Of a DNA stretch of 64,000 bases, positions 12,091 to 23,403 are shown piece after piece. A program made the translations under genes and the position numbers. The notes under the pieces are model-generated. The model was not told the DNA's origin. It did no database searches and worked only from the letters and a program-made list of their open reading frames with translations. Source of the DNA: Cricetomys ansorgei (Eukaryota > Chordata > Mammalia > Rodentia > Nesomyidae); contig JAMJFZ010004031.1 of assembly GCA_026225945.1 (NCBI GenBank), forward strand, positions 4,132,001 to 4,196,000. Reading direction: 5' to 3'. The stretch's first letter is position 1. Each line of letters starts with the position of its first letter.

Positions 12091-13450
12091 CCTGCAAGAT
12101 ATGCTGGTACAAACATTGTAGGAGTAACCAACCACTCTCTGATTGGATTTAAGGTCTACTCCATGAGATGAAACCCATGCCTGGCACTGCTTGGGTAGCC
12201 AAGAACCTGAGACTAAATGGGCCATGGTCCTAGAGGAAAACCAAATACTATTATTCTGGTAAAAGAATATATCAATAAAATGATTCCTAATGACATATTG
12301 TTATACCTATTATGATGGTTGGAATAAGAATGGCTCCCATCAGCTCATATATTTGAATGCTTTCTTCCCAGTTGGTAGAGTGTTGGAAAGGATTAGGAGG
12401 TGTTATCTTGTTGGAAGAGGTATGTATGTCACTAGACGTGGGCTTCAAGGTTTTAAAAGCCTACACCAGACATAGTCTCAGTCTCTCTCTCTCTCTTTCT
12501 CTCTCTGTCTCTCGGGAAGTAAAAATCTAGTCGGTTTCTCCAGCACCATGCTCGCCCTCCTGCCTGTCAGTAGGCTCCCTGCTGTGATGATAATGAACAA
12601 ACACTCTGAAACTGTTTTTCTTTTATAAGAGTTGCCTTGGTCATGATGTTTCTTCACAGCCGTAGAACAGTAACTAAGACACCCATAGATCAGTGCCTTG
12701 CTCAGCTATCATCAGAGAAGCTTCCTTTTGCAGTAGGTGGAAATGAACACAAGAGTCCATCAGCTGGACAATGTGCAGAGAAAGAGAGATTTTGGAACAC
12801 TCAGTCCTAAATGGAATACCTTATCAAACCCGCCCCTCAGGGCTCAGGGATCTGTGTGGAAGAGGAGGGAGAAAGATTCTAAGAGCTAGAGGAGATGGAT
12901 GACTGCAAGGAGACAGTGTCTTCCAGATGCAACAGATCTGATGCACATGTGAACTCACAGAGACTGTGGCAGCATGCACAGGTTCAAGCTAGATGGGGTC
13001 CAAACTCTGAGAGGAGGAACAGAACATGGGCTCTTACCCCTAAGCAAGAAGCTATCTCCAATTGACATCCACTTGCAGAGGGAAAATTAATTTTCTCCGA
13101 CAGTCTCACTGGGTATATTAACCACACTTAAAAGTAGACCCCATGTCCGGAAGTAGATGGCTAATAGCAAACTCTCTCAGTGGTATTTTTTGCAGACGTC
13201 TTGCTTGGTTATTTCACTTTTACAATTATGGTTTTCAATTTTGTGTTGTTATGGTTTTTGTGTGTGTTTCTTGTGTCCTTTTGAATAATTCTGGTTTATT
13301 TGTCTTCTTTGTTTGCAAGATTGCTTGATTTTTTTAAAGAATGAAAGAAGTAACATGGAGTTGGATGGATGGGAAGGATATGGTGGAGCTGGGGGTAGAA
13401 GAAAGTATGATCAGAATATATTGTATGAAAAACTTTTTTTAAATAATATT
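12091..13450 (+). mobile_element. Lx-type LINE-1 3' end, interrupted
   Basis: Matches the common rodent L1 3'-UTR family. Landmarks are GATTGGATTTAAGGTCTACT, GCCTGGCACTGCTTGGG and CCTAATGACATATTGTTATA. After an LTR insertion come TTGGAACACTCAGTCCTAAA, CAGACTGTGGCAGCATGCAC-like sequence at 12959-12980 and ACTGGGTATATTAACCACAC. The end is TATGATCAGAATATATTGTA and an A/T-rich tail at about 13440. It is non-coding. A second copy of the same segment surrounds the large L1 at 51.6-58.9 kb. The subfamily name is from memory. Confidence 0.8.
12311..12681 (+). mobile_element. ORR1-like MaLR solo LTR inside an L1 3' end
   Basis: Begins TATGATGGTTGGAATAAGAA (first dinucleotide TA instead of TG) and ends CAGTAACTAAGACA. 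Internal landmarks are GGATTAGGAGGTGTTATC, GGTATGTATGTCACTAGACG, a CT-rich run at 12481-12513 and AGTTGCCTTGGTCATGATGT. The flanks CCTAT (12306-12310) and CCCAT (12682-12686) are a 5-bp duplication with one mismatch. The host L1 3' end continues across it without loss. Confidence 0.85.
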
Positions 13451-16400
13451 ATTTACAATGTGGAGATCAAAGCAATAAGAAACCATTATATTTGTGTGAT
13501 TAGTGGGCAGATTCTATATATTACGGAAAAACCTTTGATTTATCCTTGAGATGTAACTACCTAATGAAGACCTGTAACACTGCAAGACTATATACAATGT
13601 ATTGTAGCTACAGTAGTGTAAGAATGCTTTGATGAAGGCATGTTTTTGTTAGAGGGGAAGTATAATCCCCTTTAAAACTAAGTTTTAGCTTGTTGTGCAA
13701 TTACCTGACTTAATTGTGACTTCATGGGATTCAAAAACTGTAGAAATTTTCAGCTGTTGTAGTATTATACCATTTAAACCATTTACAGCCATTGTCTAGA
13801 CATGACACAAATGGGAAGAGTTGAAGGAATCAATGATAGTTTCTCAGGGTAAATACTACTGCAATCTCACCATGGAATAAATGCACAGTTCTTTCAAAGT
13901 TTCGTCAGAAGTATCCAAAGACAATCCTGTTTGGACAGCTGCATTCTGACCCAGGGTACACAACTATCTACCCAGTATCAAATGATGCCCAAGTGAGATA
14001 TTCATACAAGCAATTGCTCCCCTTATCTATGCATGCTGCATCACTTGTCATTTTAAACGGGATGTGCTGGATTTTAAACACTTCTTAAGCAAGCATTTAT
14101 TAACAAGCTATTCTTTCCTGGATGCTATGAGAAATTAGGAATAAATGCATCATTTGGAGACCATACCAAAGTACAGCAATTGGGGTAGATATATAAATAC
14201 ACATATAATGTGAGATAGAGTGAAATATCATAAACAGGAAGTGATTCGGTAACAAGAAATCACAAGGGAGAGTTTACTTTCAGACAAAGAATTCAAAGAA
14301 GGCTCAAAATAGGTACCATCTGAGCAGGGCTTAAAACGGACTTTGAGATCAATCAAATGCTTTTAGTAATTTAACTGAGATTAAAGTATTATCTCTCTCT
14401 TGTGATCAAACTACATAACTTATATTAATAATCTCATTGTAACAATCTATCATTACACTAGCCCAAGAAAATGCATTTTATTCGAAAGCATGATGCTATA
14501 TTTAATTTGCATTCATATTGTTTGAAATCAAAATGTTTACTATTACATACTCACTCATACATATATTATATCTTTCTGAGCATCATCGAGTTTCCCTACG
14601 GAGGCAAACTAAACATGTAGGATGTGTTTTGACTCTCATTTACAGTGTAGAGACCAAAAGCTGCTGGGCCCATCTTCGTTCCGTACACTGCTGAGTGTAT
14701 TCTATATTACATGGGGTCACTTGACCATCAGGCTAACAGAAAATGGGTCCTATAGCACTTTGTTCTTTTACTCTACTGGAAGAAGTTTTGTAAGGACCTT
14801 CAGTTCTTGGAAAACATAGAAGGGTTTCCTTGTAAAACTGTCACGGGTTGGGTTCACATTTTGAAAGTAATTCTGTGGTGGCCTTTTTAGCTCTCCCTGT
14901 GATACAAATGCACCGAAGACCTCATTCAAGTTCATTAGTTCTTTCAAGTTAATTGTAGAAATTAGCATTTTCTTGAAAACATGTGTTATGCTTCATCCAA
15001 AACTTGAAATATGCTTGGACAGAGTTGCATGGTTTTTCTTCCTCTTCAGACTTTTAAAAGACTTTGCCACTAAACCATTGTTCTCTCTAATTTCATTACA
15101 TTGTTTTTCTTACTTGAGGTTTTTTATTATTTCTTGGTTTATTTTCACCAGGAGAGCTGGTGCTTCAAATTAATAAAATTAGGACCACAAAACCTGATGA
15201 GAAGCTGTATACTAATTGCCTACAATAAAGATATAGGGTAGAAGAGAGACACACAGTAAAATTTTCATCAAATGAAATATTTTAATAGCAGTGAAGCAAC
15301 AGAAAAGGACAGAGGTCTCTGAAAGATAAACAATACTGTGCGTCTTGATAACATAATAATTACATTTAAAGTACTACTTTACTAGCTCAGCCTAAAGGAG
15401 CATTGTCTTGTAATAGATAGACACATTTATCAAAACGAATGTTTTCAAATATAGGCCTATATTTATCTAGAAAAATAGCTACACTGATAATCAGAAATTG
15501 TGCACTAACTGTGGCACTAGTGGAGGGAACCTGCTGTTAAATATTTTACTCCTCTCCTCCGTTCTTCCTGTATGAAGCAGGGATGTTATTTGTCCCATAA
15601 TTAGCTATCAAGACTATCCCAATAATAAATAAGGAAATAAAATAAATTCTTTATTCTTTCAAAAATTGAGTGTTAGATAAGAATAGCTTAAAGCTTCTAA
15701 CTTACCCTTAAGGCTGTATTTTCCTGACTGTTATTAATAAATCCGTATCGCTAACAGAATATCTGCTGGATGCTTTAATTTCAGCGTTTTTAGGCAAACT
15801 GGTTGAAAGTAAGGCTACTAAGGGATTGGAGCCTCAGGACTGAGTTCCCACAGTACTGTGGTCCCCTGCTTTAGCCTGCACCTGGCAATATTAGGTGCAG
15901 GGGGCGTATTGAAATGAGCACAGCCATTCCTTGAGGAGACCTCCATTATTTATACTGTTGGTCCTCTCTGCAAGCACAAGTACAATGAGATCCTGGAACA
16001 AATGAGCTTATTAAGACCATGGTTAGACATATCGTTTTTCAAATCACACTCTACAAGACAGATATGCTGGCAAAGCCGTAATAAATGTCAAGGCCCAAGG
16101 CATCCGCCATTCTTCTCAGCAGCCAGTGGCTTGGCTAGAAAAGCTTTTCATAAATTTTAGCACACACCTGTCAAATGGCAGGTGTGATAGTCTGCTATCA
16201 CAGGAGCCTGAGCTGTGATTTCTGGGCTGGCAGACTGTCTTCATTTTCAGAGCAATCCTGTGCTTTTCTCCGTTTGTGACCAGGGAAATCTCTGTGATCA
16301 CACTGAGACTCTGTGCGTCCTGGCAGATCTGCCAGTGGTACTCGACACATCGAGATTATTTTAGATTGCATGCCATGAGGTGTTACTTCCCATTTGCTAA

Positions 16401-18306
16401 CACAATGGGGTTTCAGGACCATGACAACTGGAACACATTCATTTGTATACGAGATTTGTCCTTGTGGAGACAGAAAGACGCTCCATCCTCCCTAGACCCC
16501 GTCCATCTTTCGCCTTCAATCCTTCACCTGGAAAATCTGCAGTTTTAATTACGTGGTCTGTTTCCACACACGGAAAACAGCAGAGGGGAGCCTTTATTTT
16601 CTTTCACTAAGATTAATTTGCAAATTAGAAATAAGCTTATTTGAAATAAAGTTGTATTTCCTATACACACATACATTATGCTTGGAACATTCATGAAGAA
16701 AGACTCAACTATTCAAGATGCCTAATGAGAAAGGAAGATCTGGAGATAACCGAGTCAAGGGTCTGCCATCCTCTTTGTATATTATGGTACTGCTTTGATT
16801 TCTATGATGATAATACAGTTACATTTTCTTTGTGCAAGAAAAAGGGAGATTTTAAACAGAGAAACTTAAATATTAATGTTGAGAAGAGAACAGAATCCTG
16901 CAAGATGATACTTTGATGAGTAGAAGCATATAGTTAAATAACGCATGCTCTCACACACAGTTTACACCTAAATCTCATAGAAACTGGGCAGGGTGATTAT
17001 ATCAGATATCAGTTGTATACAACTTACATAGGCAAAATATGAAATGTAATGAGGTTCAGTGATGTGCTAAAATTTCTTGCTAAGTTTCTAAATGAAGACT
17101 ATGACCTGGGTCTTCAGAAACTGAAGTGAGTCCCAGTTCCCCCAAGTTTCTATCACCATTCCTTTCTTCTCTGAAGATAGCAATGCATTTTATTTTCTGT
17201 TTTTAAATCTTTCATATATGTGTACATTGTGTCTATATTTCCAGCTACCAATAGTTGTGGTTTTATATGAATAAAATAGACCAATTATTTTGTGGAATTG
17301 TTCAGACATAAACAGAAATTTAGATTCTGGAACATAAACAGAAATTCCATTACTAAGCTTCCCGTTGAAGAAGAAATAACTGTAATTATGTTTAGCACAA
17401 TAACTTTTTCAAAATCATGGCAAGTGCCATGCCTCTGGCTTGTCAACTTATGGATGTCTGCCATCTGAATGTCATTTAACAATAATTGCGTTGTAGAAAT
17501 ATTAGTTCCTACTATGGTCTAGTTTTCAGAATTAATAACAAATCATCAGTTAAATACAGGCACATTTGAAAAAAAAACCTTTGCTATAAAAACTAATAAT
17601 TAATTACTCAGGGAAAATTTAGCATGAGAATTTGAGTAATCTATGTATCTCCCCCACCCCACTTGCCAGTATGTCTCTAATCTTCTATAACCATACCATA
17701 ATTTCTAATTATCTTCTTTCCTTTCAACCTTTGTAAAAATGTTTTAGAGAAGAAGATACTGAAAAGGGCTCTTACATCACATTTACACCCACATTTGGGA
17801 AACTAAAGCAGTAACATACCAGTATCTCCGTAGGAAAGGACTATATATCTGCACAGGACACATTAGGTCCTCTCAGATACACACAACAAATCATTTGCAT
17901 TGATAGTACTGTTCCTCAAGCCTGTGTTCCTGTCACTCTTTGGGACTGGATAGAGATTGGTAATAGACATTACCAGCAATTAAAAACTTGAAACATTGTT
18001 GAGCGACAGCAGACACAGGCTCTAACAGTGGAGTCTCCCCTGCCTTGTGAGAGCACCTTGCTGCCTACAGCCGTGTGGTTGTTTGCCCCTCAGATCTGAA
18101 CCACAAGGCAAACTGCAAGCAAATCCATACTCTACTCCTTGTGTGGCTGTTCACTGTGCCTCTGATGAAGCACCAACTCAGACAACTGTTAGGGTGTGCT
18201 CCCTTCAATACTTACACTGACCTCGACTAAATCCATTGTTAACTGATGAAAATGCAATATTTACATCTTGTGAGCTTTAGAAGCAAAAGTGTAAAGGGTC
18301 ATAGAA
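13451..18306. other. unassigned sequence (4.9 kb), largely repeat-free
   Basis: The longest stretch in the first third without a clear repeat. Open frames reach only 90 codons and overlap on both strands. The 66-codon minus-strand frame at 14768-14968 has a balanced composition but no known domain. The area around 16.1-16.5 kb is less AT-rich and holds a perfect inverted E-box pair. It may include conserved non-coding DNA; only a cross-species alignment can tell. Confidence 0.45.
16163..16186. promoter_or_regulatory. perfect inverted repeat with two E2-boxes
   Basis: CACACCTG at 16163-16170 and CAGGTGTG at 16179-16186 are perfect reverse complements separated by 8 bp (TCAAATGG). Each arm contains CAGGTG on one strand, the E2-box bound by zinc-finger E-box proteins (ZEB, SNAI) and some bHLH dimers. 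The paired inverted layout is seen directly; a regulatory role is only an inference. Confidence 0.35.
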
Positions 18307-18693
18307 TGTCTTAGTCGATGTTCTATTGCTTTGAAGAGGCACCATGACCAAGGCAACTTACAGATAAAAGCATTTATTTGGGAGCTTGCTTACAGTTTCA
18401 GAGGTTTGTGAATTAACATCATACGGGGTCATAGGCTCCTAGCACACAAGTGTGGTACTGGAGAAATAGCTGAGAGCTTTACAGCCTCATTCACAGGTAG
18501 AGAGACATTGTGCCTACCATGGGCTTTTGAAACCTTAAAGCCCACCCTCAGTGACACACTTTTTCCAACAAGGTCACATCTATTCCAACAAGACCACATC
18601 TCCTAAATCTCTCCCAAACAGTTCCACTAAGTGGGAACTAAGCATTCAAATATATGAACCTATGGGGGCTATTCTCATTCAAACCACCACACA
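18307..18693 (-). mobile_element. ORR1-like MaLR solo LTR, minus strand
   Basis: Runs from TGTCTTAGTCGATGTTCTAT to ATTCAAACCACCACACA on the plus strand. The reverse landmarks are AAGGCAACTTACAGATAAAA, CCACCCTCAGTGACACAC, CTCCCAAACAGTTCCACT and GAACCTATGGGGGCTATTC. It is 387 bp, the full length for this group. Flanks TAGAA (18302-18306) and CAGAA (18694-18698) form a 5-bp duplication with one mismatch. Confidence 0.85.
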
Positions 18694-19044
18694 CAGAAAG
18701 ATCACCATAGAGCCCTCTGAGAAGCTCTGTCTCATTCCTACCCAGGTAAGTCTACTGCTAAATCTAGCCCAATGATACTTGGGGGTGCCCAGTCACTTCC
18801 TATGAATGCCTTCCTATGACAGGAATATCCTCTCTGGGATTTCCTTTTGCTATACCTTCTCGTAATGTGCTCAGATAGTCACCACGGTTTTTTTGCCTAG
18901 GGCCTCCTTTGCCTAACTAGGAAAGCTAAGGAGCATAGTTTTCTGTTTCTGGCAACTTAGAGGCAAGAGAAACAAAGTTACCACATTGAAAAGGCAATTT
19001 CCGTTTTACCATTTGCCTTTTCCAAGATGTTTCTTAGAGAACTT
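18694..19044. other. unassigned sequence
   Basis: No gene or recognisable repeat between the LTR and the MIR. Confidence 0.4.
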
Positions 19045-19240
19045 ATTTGCTGTGTATTAGGTAGACCAAAAGCTTTACATAAATTAAATCACTTAATCTG
19101 AATAACCATAAGAGAAGGGTACTGCAATTATTTTCATGTTATAGATGAGAAAATTAAGGCACAGATGTGCCATGGAACTTGGTCAATAACAACGGAGTTA
19201 GTATCACCAACCTTAGCATTCGTGGGATGCTGTTTCATCT
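19045..19240 (+). mobile_element. MIR SINE
   Basis: The MIR order is clear: AAAGCTTTACATAAATTAAA, TCACTTAATCTGAATAACCA, GGGTACTGCAATTATTTTCA, ATAGATGAGAAAATTAAGGC, CACAGATGTGCCATGGAACT. These correspond to the 'ctttacat...tcatttaatc...ttacagatgaggaaactgaggcacag' core of this ancient mammalian SINE. Confidence 0.8.
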
Positions 19241-20704
19241 ACTGACTCCTCTGTCTATCTGTTCTTATCTAGAATGCTGAAATTTAGACATCTTTCCAGG
19301 ACAAACATTTTGAGGGATGCATTTTATAAACCATCCTTCACTTACAGTCCTAAGAAAACAGAAGGCAATCCAGCCTTGAGATCTCAGCTGGCCTTCTTAG
19401 CACGTGGCCTTTCTTTTTAATAGCCACTGAGGATGTCACCTGACAAACGGTAGAAGGGGATTGTAAAGAGGACAGAAAGGATATTCTCTCCGAGTGCTCA
19501 ACCTCCCGATTGTTGATGCTAAGAGGGGATCTGTGAAAGTTATGGTAATGAACTCATAGCTTGTTTCCACTATTGAGTGAATGTCTGAACTTGTGTCTTA
19601 CATTGTTTCTGTATCTTGGCCTCCTCCTGTGGCTTCCCTGTAGCTGCTTGCCTGGCCCTGTTCTAGGTCACCTGAGTACAGAGAATGCTGATGGCACAGT
19701 TTCTTTCCTGTGGGATTTCAATTGGTTCCATTTCACCAGCCTCGTCATGGACTCCAGGGGGTATCTTCATGTTCATATTGAAGCTTGCCATCTCTTCACA
19801 CTGATTTTAAGTTGCATTGATCATTCTAGTGTTTTCTCTAGCTGACACTCTGATGGCCTAGGAAATAAACACATTTTACCTAACTAAACTGTTGATCAAA
19901 ATTTGTGAATATGTGAACAAAGCAAAGGCAGCTATCAATCCAAAGGAAATGCTCATTAGATGCTGGCAGGAAAATCATTAATACTTGAATCATTTCAGGG
20001 AAAGTAATCAGACTCCTGATTAATGCAAACTGTGTGCACAATCCTGAACAAAATGGGGTTTTCCCGATCCATCTTTCTCCTTATTCTGTAAGGACTTGAA
20101 GGGGAAAGGAACCTATAAATAGCTCTGTCACTGCCATCTCCAGAGTTGAGAAATTCATTCAAATGACTCTCTACTCAGCTGGTTCGTTTCTCTGATGTTT
20201 GTGCAATAAAAGCTGTAATGGTTACTTTTTAAAATTCCTTAGGGGGTTAGTGCATTCAATTTAATATGAGACTGTAGTTTTTATTTAAGAAAGGTATAGA
20301 GTGATTTTTTTTTAAATAAATGTAAAATTACCCCATTGTTTTAACTGATGAGTTGCAAACATGTTTGTGTTACCCTAACTGCAACCCCAGCAAGCCATCT
20401 ACTGGCTGTAGTTCTGTATCTTTCACTGAGATTAAGCAAATTAGCCATGTGGGCAGCTGCCTCGAGGTCTTGGTTCAATTGCTATTTGACTGGGCTTATA
20501 TATGAAACACTATGAAAATCAGTGTTACCACCATTCCTTTACAGACAGCAAGGTGTGTTTCCTACCATGTACAAAGAGGCAAAATGTGGGAGGAAAATCT
20601 GCCACGGAGTAAACCAAATCACTCAATAGAAGGGCAGTTTCATCACTATGATCATTTACTCTGTGACAGAAAGAATTGTGCTGATGGGGTCATGCTTTCA
20701 TGAA
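19241..20704. other. unassigned sequence, possible conserved element
   Basis: No gene seen; the 94-codon frame at 19561-19845 is leucine-rich but without domain signs. The part at about 19940-20230 has a uniform, non-repeat look with a TTAATGCAAA motif near 20020 and TATAAATAG at 20114. The latter resembles a TATA box, but nothing else of a promoter is visible. Confidence 0.35.
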
Positions 20705-20870
20705 TTAATTTTTATGAACATGTGAGGTAGATGTTATAATATTCCCATCTTAGCAAATATGGAAAGACAGGCTCAGAAAGAGTGAGTGGCTTGGTCTTCA
20801 GTCCAATCATTCAGCTAGTCAGCTGTCTAATTAGGATGGGAGCTCTGGTCCAATGCCTGGACAGGCTGCT
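20705..20870 (+). mobile_element. MIR SINE
   Basis: Landmarks are GAACATGTGAGGTAGATGTT, ATATTCCCATCTTAGCAAAT, GGAAAGACAGGCTCAGAAAG, GAGTGAGTGGCTTGGTCTTC, CATTCAGCTAGTCAGCTGTC and ATGGGAGCTCTGGTCCAATG. This is the second half of the MIR consensus ('ccccattttacagatgaggaaactgaggc...cacacagctagtaag'). Confidence 0.8.
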
Positions 20871-22609
20871 GTCAGGACTGACGTGCTAACTCAGTAAAAG
20901 CCATTACTCTCTCTGTTTCTCACACTGCATGGGAGTGAAGCCTATGGGTGAACTAAGGCAGTTAGTCCTTATTTCTTCATTGTGCCAGGTTACAGTGCAT
21001 TTACATACATGCACATGATTCTCTTTTAAATAAACAGGAGTGTTTTATAACATCTGTAATCTGCTAATCTGTTCATATATTAGCACATCCTATTTTATGA
21101 AACGTATAAACTAAATGAATCTAAATCTAAATGTTGGAGAACACCCTGATATTCCCAGATTTTGGTTTGACAAACAATGCTTATATAGAGTTTCTGTTAA
21201 TGTACTTATTTACATGTATACATGTATACACATACATGGACTCACAGAAACACATGTAAAGAAAGAGAACTGGAAAGTGGAAGTAGCCACTGGACACTAT
21301 CCCGGATGACAGATGACAAAAGTAGGAAGGCAGTCAGTAGACATAAATACAAGCACAGTCTCCTGTCGGCTACTTTATTGTTCCACCATCCACTGGCAGT
21401 GCATGAGAGCATCTACCTTGCCATCTCCTCTCTTGATCTAGTTCTGACTGTGGTTATTAGTTTTAATCAATATGCTGGGTGGAAAAAAAATGTTTCCTCA
21501 ATATTACATGATTTTGCATATCTTCACTAGAAACATTCAAAGACAATAAACCGTAGACTTACATTTTACTTTCTACAAAATATTGATAATATCATTTGTC
21601 TTTTTATTGGGCTTTTATTTTATTTATTTCGTGGCATAAGGTCATTGTGTCAGGACTTTAGAAAAGCTGAGATTTGTTGCCCGACTTGCAAGCCACCAAT
21701 TAGTCTATTATTGGTTTATGGCTGATGACCGAATACAATAGACTCCTTGGTCAGAAGCAACAGACATTCTTTAGAACACTACAGAAAGCAGAGTGGGCAT
21801 TATTATATTTGTGTCAGTTCTTCTGACCACCAAGTCTAATAGATATGTCAGAAACGGGTCCAGCTGTGCATGAAAACGCAGAGACCTGTGCTACAAAAAT
21901 GAAATCTAGTGTTTATGCTGCAAACTTGGAATCTTGTCTTCTGATGCGAATTCTATCTGTGTATCAGAAGGCTGTTTGTTGTCTCTGCCTTCCTCAAGAG
22001 AAAGGCCAAAACAAAGAACTTAATGCCCCACTTTTAAGACATGCAGTAACACAAATGATGCGTGGTGACTGTGATTATCTCTCAGCATTTTAATTTCATT
22101 CATTGCATCTGTTTTTCCCCAATCACTACTTCCAAAATATTCTTATTTTGTCACTGTGTACTTATTTACACATATCTCCTTTAAATGGCCCTTGTTTGGA
22201 TATGCATGTTGTTCATATATTAAATTCAAATATCATGGAAATTTACCCCTAAGTTTAGGTAAAAACTATTGCTTTGCCCCTGGTCAAAAATGAAGAAAGA
22301 TACTGTCTAATAGACTTATGAATATATGTATGTCTTATTTTTATTTGATTTGGCATGATATATGAGGTCTGGAAGGCACAGGAAGGGAAATACACATGGA
22401 CTTTTTCCAACCAAAATAAAACTGAAATTTCCTAACTCTTTTCTATCTATGCAATTTTTGTTAATTTGTGGAGCTTGGGTGGTCTAATAGCTTGGGGGAC
22501 AGGAAGACAAAGTGCTTGAGGTGTAAGAATACCAGATGGTATACCCAGTGTTGCCAGGATTGTCCTGGGCCCTTAAAGATTCAAACTGGAAACACTAGCA
22601 ACACTTTAG
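20871..22609. other. unassigned sequence
   Basis: Nothing certain. A short TACATG/TATACA alternating run lies at about 21211-21240. Open frames of 82-102 codons at 21115-22093 have no recognisable domain. Confidence 0.4.
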
Positions 22610-22998
22610 TCTGACAGCTGGTTTTTATGTCAATTTGAAACAAGTTGTTATCATCTGAGAAGAGGGAACCTCAACTGAGAAAATGCCTTCATAAGATTGT
22701 GCTGCAGGTATAGTGTTTTCTTAACTGATGGCTGATGTAGGAGGGCCCTGGTCATTGTGGGTGGTGCCAGCCCTGGGATGATGGTCCTCAGTTCTATAAG
22801 AAAGCAAGCTGAACAAGCCATATGGAATAAGTCAGGAAGCAGCACCCCTCCATGGCCTCTGCACAAGTCTTGACCTTCCTGGCTTCTGTCAGTAATGAAC
22901 AATGATATGGAAGCATAAGCCAAATAAACCCTTTCCTCTCCAATTTGTTGTAGTCATGGTGATTCACCATAGCGATGGTAACACCAACCAGGACGTTT
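22610..22998 (+). mobile_element. rodent LTR-type dispersed repeat
   Basis: Matches a very common rodent repeat: CAGCTGGTTTTTATGTCAAT, CATCTGAGAAGAGGGAACCT, CAACTGAGAAAATGCCTTCA, GCACCCCTCCATGGCCTCTG, and a polyadenylation signal in GCCAAATAAACCCTTTCC. The architecture and 3' half resemble a solo LTR of the MaLR/RMER kind. I do not remember its formal family name with certainty. It sits 67 bp upstream of another LTR in the same orientation. Confidence 0.7.
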
Positions 22999-23064
22999 AC
23001 CACCACAGACACTGTGCTCTTCCTCCTAAAGGATGTGAAGAAAAAGGTATAGGCACATCATAAT

Positions 23065-23403
23065 TGTGGTGGTTTGAATTTAAAAATTCCCCATAGGTTC
23101 ATATTATGGTTAAATTATGGTTCCCAGTTGGTGGAACTATTTGAGAAGGATCAAAAGTCGTGTCACATTGGGGTAGGCTTTGAGGTTTCAAAAGCCCATC
23201 CCAGTCTCAGTTAGTGCTCTTTGCCTCCTATATTCAGATTAGATGTGAGCCCTCAGCTAGTTAGAGCTAGGCCTGCCTGACACCATGCTCCCTCCCATGA
23301 TGGTCATGGACTCTAACCCTCTAGAATCATGAGTAAACATTAAAACACTTTCTTTAATGAGCTGCCTTAGTCACAGTGTAGCAATAGAAAAGTAACTGAA
23401 ACA
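23065..23403 (+). mobile_element. ORR1-like MaLR solo LTR
   Basis: Starts TGTGGTGGTTTGAATTTAAA and ends AAGTAACTGAAACA. Landmarks are CCCCATAGGTTCATATTATG, GGTTCCCAGTTGGTGGAACT, TTTGAGGTTTCAAAAGCCC and CTGCCTTAGTCACAGTG. At 339 bp it is slightly shortened. The flanks ATAAT and ATAGC share only three of five bases, so the target duplication is eroded. Confidence 0.85.

Noticed and set aside
14768..14968. 66-codon minus-strand frame with balanced amino-acid composition
   Set aside because: It has a fairly protein-like composition but no recognisable domain, no clear splice sites and no partner frame. A frame of this length is expected by chance in AT-rich DNA.
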